From Malus domestica (Eukaryota; Streptophyta; Magnoliopsida; Rosales; Rosaceae), in the NCBI RefSeq assembly GCF_042453785.1, contig NC_091671.1, positions 11,416,001 through 11,480,000 of the forward strand: a stretch of DNA of 64,000 nucleotides. The letters run 5' to 3'. Below are positions 23,758 through 32,346 of the stretch, piece by piece. Below the pieces are notes generated by a model, which was not told the origin of the DNA, ran no database searches, and saw nothing but the letters and a program-made list of their open reading frames with translations. The position numbers and the translations under genes are program-made. Position 1 is the stretch's first letter. Each line of letters opens with the position of its first letter.

Positions 23758-24235
23758 TTTGAAGTACTGGGTGTACTTTTGATCACCTGGTTGGTGGCAT
23801 GAAGGAGAGTACGGGTTGTACATGTCATCACCTGGTTGGTGGCATGAATGGCTAGTTGCCAAATGATATTAAAGTACAGGTTGTACATTTCATCACCTGG
23901 TTGGTGGTAATAGCGGCAGGTTGCCGAATAATTTTGGAGTACTGGGCATACTTTTGATCACTTGGTTGGTGGTAATAGCAGCAGGTTACCGAATAATTTT
24001 GGAGTACTGGGCGTACTTTTGATCACCTGGTTGGTGGTAATAGCGGCAGGTTGACGAATAACTGTGGAGTACTAGGCGTACTTTTGATCACCTGGTTGGT
24101 GGTAATAGCGACAGGTTGCCGAATAATTTTGGAGTACTAGGTGTACTTTTGATCACCTAGTTGGTGGTAATTGTGGCAGGTTGCCAAATAACTGTGGAGT
24201 ACTGGGCGTACTTTTGATCACCTGGTTTGTGCGAT
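23758..24235. repeat. ~64-bp tandem repeat array (GTACTGGGCGTACTTTTGATC)
   Basis: About seven to eight imperfect units of roughly 60-65 bp, each with GAGTACTGGGCGTAC, TTTTGATCACCTGGTTGGTG and GGCAGGTTGCCGAATAA. Several carry the same single-base differences, which suggests unequal exchange within the array. Confidence 0.88.
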
Positions 24236-24239
24236 TTTG

Positions 24240-24773
24240 GGCTTATGGGCCTTCGCCCTCAACACAACATTCCAGCCCATTTATTTTAGGCTTTGCCGTT
24301 TTTTTTTAATTACCCTCTGATGGGGTTTATACAGATGTCTCCGAAAGATAGGAAAAATAAATTACATCATACATCTACCAAGAAAAGTAAATCACATCAT
24401 TCTGGTGAGGTGTTTATTCCTTGCTTTTGCAGATTTGCATGCCTGCTATCCATAGCTTTTCTGTGGGTGGTCGACAAAATGAAGAAAGCACCAACTTGCT
24501 TCAGCTTTTAACTAAAGAAAGCATAATTCTTTCTTTTCTCTTTTCTTTTTTGCTTTCCTTTTACTTTGGTTTCTTTTCCCACTGCGCCTCTCTCTGTCTC
24601 TGCAGACTTGCTTTTCCTTTTCCTTTCCATTGCGTTTGATTTTTGCTTTTGCTTTCTCCAAACATCCGTTGCTTTTTCTTTTCATTTTAGTTGTTGATGG
24701 TGAAGGCTAACAATGTATGGCAGCACCAGCATGCACTGTCCCCATGGCTATTCATTACTTAGGCTGCCTATGA
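24240..24773. other. No recognised gene
   Basis: CT-rich stretch at 24520-24690, then a short segment ending in TTACTTAG at 24760, which looks like the acceptor end of an intron before the formin exon. Confidence 0.4.
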
Positions 24774-25303
24774 AGAATTGAGAAACAGCAGGATGTTCTT
24801 GAAGCTTCTGGAAGCTGTTTTGAAGACTGGAAACCGAATGAATGTTGGGACAAATCATGGTGATGCCCAAGCCTTCAAACTGGACACACTCCTTAAGCTG
24901 GTTGAGGTCAAGGGGGCAGATGGGAAAACCACACTCTTGCATTTTATCGTACAAGAAATCATAAGGACGGAAGGTGCTCGTCTCAATGGTGGCAATCAAA
25001 CTTCAAACCCAACTTTGAGTGATGATGTCAAGTGCAGGAGGCTTGGCCTGCAAGTTGTTTCAGCTCTCAGTTCAGACCTTAGTAACGTGAAGAAAGCTGC
25101 TGTCATGGATTCTAATGTGCTTAGTAGTGATGTTTCCAAGCTTTCTAAAGGAATTAGCAACATCGCGGAGGTTGTGCAATTAAATGAGACGACGGTGTCA
25201 GATGACAGCAGCCAGAAATTCTCAGAGTCGATGAACATGTTCATGAAATTGGCTGAAAATGAGATTATAAGACTTCAAGCTCAAGAAAGTGTTGCATTGC
25301 TTT
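24761..25303 (+). pseudogene. Formin FH2-domain fragment (captured)
   Basis: Just after the acceptor-like TTACTTAG the frame reads [20 protein letters not shown], then [40 protein letters not shown] and [15 protein letters not shown]. It continues through [23 protein letters not shown] and RLQAQESVA near 25300. This is the C-terminal half of a plant class I formin FH2 domain, which nucleates actin at the plasma membrane. After QESVA the similarity stops and a hydrophobic, unrelated tail follows to a stop at 25563. There is no FH1 or N-terminal FH2 part. The retained intron edge points to capture from genomic DNA, not mRNA. About 180 formin codons are uninterrupted. Confidence 0.85.
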
Positions 25304-25681
25304 TTCTCTGCACTTTTGTTGCTTTTGTTTGTTTCCCATGTGCTCTCTTCTTTGATATTTCTGTCGGAGGGTCCCCTTCACCACCTTGGGTCCCGTCTCC
25401 ATCTGCTCTAAATTCTAAGAGTGACAAAGTGTCAAGAAGTTGCACGTTATGCTGTCATTTTTTTTTCTTTTTCTTTCCACTGCATTTGGACACTAGCTGG
25501 TGTACTCCAACTGTAAAATCTGTGAGATATGGAGAGAACTGTATGGAGAAATGCCATAACTGAGAGATCTTAATCTGAATGCGGGGCCTCTATAAACAGA
25601 AGGACCAAGACCAGCTGATGGTTGAAGAATATGGGCCTGCAGCAGGATCGCATAGGCGTGCAGCAAAGCGACCTGTCTCTC
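25304..25681. other. Junction sequence of captured fragments
   Basis: Between formin and the PPR fragment. Contains TTTTTTTTCTTTTTC pyrimidine tracts and no recognised coding block, apart from possible frameshifted continuation of the PPR near 25570-25680. Confidence 0.35.
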
Positions 25682-25990
25682 TCAAAACCCATCAGCAATC
25701 GAATGGGCGTGTAGCAACATCGCATATATCTCATCCTTAAACCCTGAAACGACCGACACGGTGAAATCGTAGGTATACTTGTCGGGTTTAAGATTAGTAT
25801 TCTTCCGCAAGTGGGTGTAGAGAGAAATCGCAGAGGAAGGCGCAGCATTGGCGGTAGAGCCTCGGATGACGACGTTGAAGAGGAAAAGGTCGGGTCTTTG
25901 GATGGAGAGAAAGAGGTCACGTGCGTTGCGCATGACCTTCAGGTCAGAGAACTTGTGGGTGAGCTTAGTGACGGTCGCCACTCTTGAACA
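25682..25990 (-). pseudogene. PLS-class PPR fragment (captured)
   Basis: The minus strand reads ATVTKLTHKFSDLKVMRNAR, then DLFLSIQRPDLFLFNVVIRG, SAISLYTHLRKNTNLKPDKY and LLHAHSIADGF. This is the N-terminal region of a PLS/DYW-type PPR protein, closely similar as I recall to the At4g30700 type. That family acts in organelle C-to-U RNA editing. Only about 95 codons remain. Upstream the frame runs straight into a beta-expansin segment; downstream it breaks near 25680. A gene fragment, not a gene. Confidence 0.75.
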
Positions 25991-26302
25991 ACATTGGGCT
26001 CACCGCCCCAACCCTCGTCCTGTACGGCTTCACATCCACCATTGACCCATACCCACATGCTACGCCGTCACTGCCGTCGCCTTTGGGGCTGCCGTACCAG
26101 GTGGCGATGGCTAGGAGCCAGCGGGTGTTGGCCCCAGGTTGCTGAACTCTCAATTCATTTAAAAGTGATTCTGCTTTCTTCTGCAGCTCGGCCTTCAGTT
26201 TCGAAATGTCCTCTTAGGCTAAGCGAAGCTCATATTCACTAATTGTAGGCCCATTTTCTTCTACTGCTTCTTTCTCCTCTAGCAAACATTGAGGGTCTGT
26301 AA
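25971..26302 (-). pseudogene. Chimeric frame: unknown coiled-coil N-terminus fused to a beta-expansin segment
   Basis: From ATG at about 26314 the minus strand reads MAFRVTDPQCLLEEKEAVEE, ISEYELRLA, a TAA, then EDISKLKAELQKKAESLLNE. This is a charged, probably coiled-coil stretch I do not recognise. It passes without a break into AIATWYGSPKGDGSDGVACG and YGSMVDVKPYRTRVGAVSPM-LFKSGD. That is the opening of the catalytic-like domain of beta-expansins (usual form TWYGSPEGDGSDGGACGYG). Expansin sequence ends exactly where the PPR fragment begins, with GGCGA shared at the join. Expansins loosen cell walls; this piece lacks the rest of the domain and its signal peptide. Confidence 0.7.
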
Positions 26303-26314
26303 CTCGGAAAGCCA

Positions 26315-26560
26315 TGAAAATGTGTACTGGTCTGCTGAGTTTGCCTGGTAGAAATAAAGGTAACGATGGGTAGAGTGGTGGGGTTTCGAATTGAGAGGGT
26401 CTTAATGGCTTCTTTTGTTTGCCTGCCGTAGTAGAGAGAGAAAAAGCGTAGTAGAGAGAGAAAAAGAGAGAGAGCTCTGTGTTTGTGTCTCTGTGTGGAT
26501 TTTACAGATTCACGGTGGAGTGTGGTGAGGTCTCACGGTGGTGAGATGAAAAAATGGAAG
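26315..26560 (-). promoter_or_regulatory. Captured 5' UTR/promoter-like segment upstream of the chimeric frame
   Basis: On the minus strand this holds CT-rich runs (CTCTCTCTTTTTCTCTCTC), including a short duplicated GTAGTAGAGAGAGAAAAA block at 26428-26465, just before the ATG at 26314. It looks like a plant 5' leader carried along with the N-terminal fragment. Inference only; no TATA box was assigned. Confidence 0.35.
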
Positions 26561-26619
26561 AGAACCGAGTATTTATAGAATAAATGCTCCTCACTTATTA
26601 CATATTTGATATGGTGTGA

Positions 26620-27257
26620 CTTGTTTGAAGAGGTATTCTCGGAAAGAAAGAAAACTGAGTATTTCGAGATGCTTTGTTGAAGATGCATTCTCGGAGATGA
26701 GAAAGAGTTAGGTATTCTTGCAGGTCTGCCTTGTAATGGAGCACATAGGTCGACATATATAGGGATTTCCCAATATCAGGTATTGGTTATATGCATTTAC
26801 TCTTGTCAGCAATTGTGGTGTAATTAGAACAGTAAGATTTACGTGTTTTCAACTTTATCAGAGATATTTTGATAAAGTTGCACAAGATATCTGAAAAAGC
26901 TGAGATTGCGTCTGAAAAATGCCAACGAACTTTATTCAGGAAAATCTGACTTTTGAAATTCGAGAGCCATGCTGCTTTAATCTCTGAACAAGTGGCTCTG
27001 TTGCCTCTTCTTTTATAGAGACATCAATTATGTTCAAGAGTATGCTCATAAAGTTGATGCCTGTAGAAATTTTCACCTTCTTGCACTTTTGAAATTTTAT
27101 TTGACCTCTTTTTTTTTCATCATTTCTAAAAATGGCTTAGCCATCTAACATTTGCTTAGATTTTAGTGTTATGAGTGATACAGACGAGTAGCGTCAGGAT
27201 AACATATGACGCTCATCCTTCTTATCTTCTAATGGTCTTCTTACGGTTGGGGACTTT
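26620..27257. other. Retroelement-like non-coding sequence
   Basis: AT-rich sequence leading into the coiled-coil frame at 27258. I recognise no gene. Confidence 0.4.
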
Positions 27258-27602
27258 GTGATGAAGAATAACATAATCGCTACTGTGGTAGCTAGGAATC
27301 TTTTCACTCCAAAGGATAACAAAATCCTTTCAAAACGGTCTGACGAGTTGGCCGTTCAAGACTCCTTGGCTCTCAGTGTTCAGTGTGCAAGTTCTGTATC
27401 CAATATGGGCCAACGCCTACTTACTCAAACTCACCAAGTTGAATCATTAATGGCTGAGGTGGCAAGTCTTAAACACGAGATCAAAAGGCTTAAGCACGAG
27501 AATAAAATGTTACACGTGCTTGCAAATAATTACTCTACAAGCATGAAAAGAAAGCTCGACCAGCTGCAAGAATCTGAAAGTCAGATTCAAAGTGATCACT
27601 AG
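27258..27602 (+). CDS. Coiled-coil frame of a retroelement derivative
   Basis: 114 codons, MMKNNIIATVVARNLFTPKD.., with a heptad-rich C-terminal half (SLMAEVASLKHEIKRLKHEN, then KRKLDQLQESESQ) that should form a coiled coil. I associate this frame with non-coding LTR-type repeats in Rosaceae and not with a host gene. It is open from its ATG, and no domain of known function is visible. Whether it is translated is unknown. Confidence 0.35.
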   Translation: MMKNNIIATVVARNLFTPKDNKILSKRSDELAVQDSLALSVQCASSVSNMGQRLLTQTHQVESLMAEVASLKHEIKRLKHENKMLHVLANNYSTSMKRKLDQLQESESQIQSDH

Positions 27603-27899
27603 AAGTTCGTTGCTATATTTCGAAAGAAACTGATACCTTCCCCTTCTGGTGTTTTGCCAAGTACTGGGGTGCCACATGATCAATCTCCAGTGCCTCCCCC
27701 TTCTAGGGTACTTCCGAGTACTGAGGCTTCACATGAGCAACCTTTGTGAAGGCTCCATCCTGTTTGTTTGTTTTAACTCATGTGTATGTACATATTTGTA
27801 TAGAGATATTAATAGATAAGCTTTATTTCATTTAGTGTATTATGCTAAATACAATAAAACATATACTTCACTAAGATGTGGTACTTCTGGACCAAATAT

Positions 27900-30307
27900 C
27901 AATTTATCTTTACCCTCACGAAGATAAATGATCTTTCTTAGTGTCTACATCATTTGAGTATTCAACTCTTAATCTTCAATCCATATGGTTCTTTAATATC
28001 ATAAACATCATGGATAAGATTCGTGTTGGTAGATTGTTCGATCTGCAGCTCGAGACAATATTTCTCTCAACACTTTATAATCTTTCTTGACTCGTCAGGA
28101 GTCTCAATTTAATATCATCAACTCTTCAGGAGTTGTAATTTAATGTCATTGACTCTTGCAAAAGATTTTAGTATGTTGCAACAATATCATAATGATAGTA
28201 CTCACTAAGGCAATTTATAACATCCATTGGTATTGAGTACATATTTTATGCTTTACCCTTCTAGGGCTTACTTTAAGCAATTTGAATCCTTCAAGGATTT
28301 TCTACACTTCATGACACATTTTCCTTTGGAATTTATATAGAGCAACTTGCTCCCATGTATAATTGAGGGATTTACTTATGGAGATATGATGTGGGCGACT
28401 CACAACCCTTCTTATATAATTCTGCATTCATATGAACTTGTTTACAACCTTGTGTCATATCATGTGAGTGTATTTCACTATATTACAAATGCCCAATGTA
28501 ACCTCCTTGGTTCAACATCTTTTTGGCTATTTGTATCATATTCAAATATATAGGTCCATTTTTCCATGTTCTTACAAAATTGTAATGGAATTGCCTTTCT
28601 CCATTTTGGCCAATAATTTTGTTGACAAAAAAGAACGGGACTCAATATCAACACAACTCATTGATGAATTTAGTAGCTATTTATAAAAACCAAAATTACC
28701 ATTGGTTATCATCAATTCGTGATCCCATATTTTCATGTGCATGCGCATGCATAAAAGCTTTTCATTTCTTTAGATATCCATTGCCTCTTCAAGGGCATTA
28801 CACTATCTCTTCCATGACAATCATAGTTTAGAGAATGTGGATTATAACCTCTTCTTGAGCATTATAGAGCTTGGATTTTAATCTCCACTTCAAGGAGTTG
28901 AGTCATTTAGAACCTATACGTCTATCATGCTTCATGCATGAGACATCAACATTCCCATGTCCGCAGATTGTCCTTTCTAGGGCTTGTATCCATGCAGCGA
29001 CTGTCATGCTTCTGGCATGCAATAGTTATGCTTCAGGAATGCAATAGTTCAGTAGTGCCATATTCTTTTTCTTTCGAATAACTGAACCTTTTGAGTTTGA
29101 AGGTTTGCCACGCTTCAGGTGTGCAACAAATAAATCATTTCTTGTAGGCACATTTGCAGCAAGTACATGTGATTTTATCACTTTCGTTGCATCATTAAAT
29201 GCATCTGGCATTTGATTGACACATCATTGCATCATTCAATTATTCGTACTTCATTTTCATGTTAATTGCTTCATGAATCAAAATAAGACAAATTCTCTTC
29301 GTTCCTCTGGAACAGTCTTTTCTCATCATTCTTCTGGAATGATATTTTCTCATCATTCTTCTGGAACGATGTTATTTTCTCCCCCTAACAGCGGGAAAAT
29401 TGTCTTATCAAAATGACAGTCCGCAAACCACGTGGTAAACATATCCCCAGTCAAGGGTTCTAAATATTGAATGATAGATGGTGTTCAACATCAATGCCCA
29501 ATCCGTGATGATGCCTCATTTCAGTACGTTGTAGCAGTGCAATAGGCACAATGATAACACAACCAAAAACTCGTAAATGTATAATGTTTGGATGGTTCAT
29601 AAACACGAGTTGTACTGAGAAGTATTGATGGTTGGTAACATGTCTCAACCAAATTAATAATGCATCATGCAAAATAGCATGTACCCATGTAAAAACTGGC
29701 AATTTTGTTTTCATGAGCAAAGCGCGGGTAATCAATTTCATTTGCTTAATAAAGGCTTATGCTAAACCACTTTGAGTATGGACATAAGGAACTTCTGGTC
29801 CTTATTTAATAGTTTGTAGACTGAGACTCTTATGGCCTTAACTACAATTAAGTTGAGACACTACAACACTTCAAACTTACGGTACTCATCAAGGAATTTC
29901 ATGTCCTGATCTTCAGGAGCAAAGGACTTCATGTCTAATCTTTTTGTATGATGGAACTTCGGGTCCAATCATTTTATATGATGAGGATCAAGAAACTGCA
30001 GATTCTTATCTGATCAAGGAAATTCGGGTCTTTGTTATACTCATCGTAACAAAAGATAAGTACAATAAATAAATTAAAGCAATAAGTGGTAATTCCAGCC
30101 ATAGTGAATAAATTGCATTTAAGTAAATAAACTTTGTGACAAGGGCTTTAATTCAGCACCATTCATAAATCAAAACTTAAAGCAGTAGGCGGTAAAACCG
30201 TCCATGATAAATAAATTGCTTTAAAGTATATAGAACTTGTGAAATGATTTTAAGCCAACATCATTCACATAAATAAATATATATTTTTCCTTCTTTCTTT
30301 TCAGCTG
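27900..30307 (-). mobile_element. Ty1/Copia fossil, degraded
   Basis: Minus-strand Copia pol remnants. An integrase C-terminal piece lies around 29460-29740 (RALLMKTKLPV, then NIIHLRVFGCVIIVPIA). Next, around 29410-29025, is a linker region between integrase and reverse transcriptase, with HLPDAFNDATKVIKS and VPTRNDLFVAHLKRG. The remainder (27900-29000 and 29760-30300) is AT-rich and fits internal Copia sequence poorly. Heavily broken, far from whole, and clearly older than the two full-length LTR elements in the window. A short ~25-bp repeat with CATCATTCTTCTGGAA lies at 29320-29370. It seems to continue beyond the nested element at 30319-31219. Confidence 0.6.
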
Positions 30308-30318
30308 GTGTAACACCA

Positions 30319-30810
30319 AGGTTCTAAAAATCACTAGGCGCTAGTCGGGCAGCGGGGCCTAGCGCCTAGGTGGCTAGGCGAGGCCTAGGAGGATTTGTAT
30401 TTTTTTAAAATAAATTTATTAAATAACATATTAACATATAAATATACATATATTCACACTTAGAAAAACCATACTTGTATAGAGAAATTAGAAGAAAAAA
30501 ATGTAAATTAAAAAAATACATAAAAAAATATTTATTATATAGAATAATGGGCTTAGTTTTAAATAGACCTAACTTGAAAGAAAAGCCCCTTTTTCAATTG
30601 AACCACCTCAATTCCTTCTCCACAGCTTTCTACAAGGCCAGTCCCGACTCCCAAGTTCCCAACCATCATTTGGTTAATGGAAAAGTGATACTTTCCCAAG
30701 GCCAAGGCCAAACCTTTATTCTCCATCAACTTTCTCCAAGGCCAATGCTAGTTTAAAATAAAGAATAGTGGGCGTCCTTAGCATTTATGCCTTTTTTCAT
30801 CCATTTCTTT

Positions 30811-30846
<36 letters not shown>

Positions 30847-31219
30847 TCTCTGCATATCCCTTTTCTCTGCAGCAAAACCCATCATCTTCTCAATCTACTT
30901 AAGGTGTCGTGAATTCTAGTTTCATTCTTTATTTTTTATTTTTTAATTTCAGTGGGTTTATCGATTGATGTTGGGTGTAGGAGTGCTGGTTTGAAGATTT
31001 GGGTTGTCGGTGGTGGATCGTGCAGATGTGAGGCAAGATTTGCAGCGAGATTAGGAGTTGCTTTGACTGCCGCCTAAGCCACCGCCTAGCGCCGCCTAGA
31101 CCTCCTTGAGCGCCTAGGCAGCCGCCTAAATTCTCCCCACCTCACTGGAACGCCTTAGCCTAAATCGGGTCGGGACTCCACTGCCGAGCGCCTAGGCCTA
31201 GGCCGATTTTTAGAATATT
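30319..31219. mobile_element. Mutator-like non-autonomous element with 11-bp target duplication
   Basis: Flanked by identical GTGTAACACCA at 30308-30318 and 31220-31230. Ends are AGGTTCTAAAAATC and its inverted partner GATTTTTAGAATATT, each followed inward by GC-rich GGCGCCTAGGCGG-type repeats (30340-30390 and 31060-31205). 901 bp, no transposase. The 9-11-bp target duplication fits Mutator-like elements. The interior includes a (CT)n tract and a 5'-leader-like stretch near 30814-30960, perhaps captured from a host gene. Confidence 0.75.
30814..30841. repeat. (CT)n microsatellite
   Basis: Uninterrupted CT dinucleotide run inside the Mutator-like element, followed by TTCTCTTCTCTGCA, as seen in plant 5' leaders. 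Confidence 0.9.
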
Positions 31220-31230
31220 GTGTAACACCA

Positions 31231-31985
31231 TCCAAAAGCCTTTACCCCTTTTTTTATTTATTTTTTCTTATTCATTCACATGGTGCAACAATCCAAAAAT
31301 CCTTTGCCCTTTTTTTATTTGTTTTCTTTCTTGGTTTCCACATGGTGTCTGATGCACCACCCTTTTTCTTTTTCTTTTTCTTTTTTTATTTTGTCTTATG
31401 CTTTTTCAAAAGGTGCTGATGCATCATTCCATTGCTTTTACCCTTTTTTCTGCAAAAACCCATAGACTGTTACTTCTTCCATGGGAGAGGCCAGATATGG
31501 AATACCATTTCGCATCCCCTCATTTTCTTCATTTTTCCTTGCATAGCCCAAAGAACATGGCATTGCAAAGTAAGAACCTCCATACAGGAACATAGATGAC
31601 AGCGGGGTTGATGGAGGTACAAGTGAAGGAGGCCTATGTTGAGTCGGTCCTGCCATTACCATCTCAGACAACCACGTATTCATAGGAGTTCTCGAGATCC
31701 TTCGAAAACGACGCGATCTAGGTTTCCAAGTCTGATGAGATTCTTCTAATACTCTGGAAACCAGTTGCCAGATATGAGTTTTATCATCCTATGACGACTA
31801 CAGGTTATAAATTTCAATTCTCACCGGTTTTTGTTGGGGCGCTTCTGGCGTAGTGGAAGAGATAGAAAATGGACATACCTTTTATTCTGTGAGATTTTGG
31901 CTGGTAGAAGTGTGAGGTAGGTAATGCTTCATTGGATTTATGACGTTGTGCTTTACACTGACATGAGAGCTTTTCGTACTAATAA
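31231..31985. other. No recognised gene
   Basis: Continuation of the degraded retroelement DNA right of the Mutator-like insertion. Pyrimidine-rich at 31240-31400. An 81-codon minus-strand frame at 31438-31683 shows no domain I know. Confidence 0.35.
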
Positions 31986-31990
31986 CTTGT

Positions 31991-32335
31991 TGTAAAATTG
32001 ACAATGTGTGCAGTGGAATAAAAGAAACAAGACACAAAATTTACGAGGTTCCTCTACAGTCAGTGTGACTGGAGTACGTCATCGGGGCAGCAGTGGTGCT
32101 TTCATTATAATTTGGAATAATAGGAGTACAAAAATAACTCTCTCTATTATCTCCTCTCCTCTTCCTCTCTTTTCTCTTTTCCTCTTCCGTCTCTATATTC
32201 CTTCTTCACCTCTCATTCATTTTATAAGCAAAGAGAACACTATTCACTTTACAAATTTTCCACAAATGAATAGTGAAAATACTGTGCATAAATAGTAACA
32301 GACTATTCATTTGGGCCATCCACATATTATTCACA
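31991..32335 (-). mobile_element. Copia-type LTR fragment
   Basis: Begins TGTTGT and ends ACAACA. Contains, in reverse orientation, the GAGGTTCCT..CAGTCAGTGTGACTGGAGTACG block that also sits near the ends of the Copia LTRs at 52730 and 57608. No target duplication found. Probably the LTR remnant of the fossil to its left. It abuts RFL upstream sequence from about 32350, in the place where an RFL gene would be expected. Confidence 0.5.
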
Positions 32336-32346
32336 ACAGATTCTTT

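Larger units (their letters stand above)
22290..27840 (+). mobile_element. LTR-retroelement-like composite (LARD-like) with captured host fragments
   Basis: Repeat-rich DNA without a recognisable pol. It includes a segment typical of plant LTR elements near 22320-22420. A shared block TTATAGAATAAAGGCTCC-TTACTTATTACATATTT lies at about 22573 and again about 26573. It also has tandem arrays at 22.9-24.2 kb and a coiled-coil frame at 27258-27602 that I associate with large retrotransposon derivatives in Rosaceae. Fragments of host genes lie between 24.77 and 26.3 kb. I could not define both LTRs, so family and limits are inference. Old and not whole. Confidence 0.4.

Noticed and set aside
23545-24235. 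Regularly spaced repeats as a possible CRISPR array.
   Set aside because: Repeats are contiguous, without unique spacers, and imperfect. The DNA is plant nuclear.
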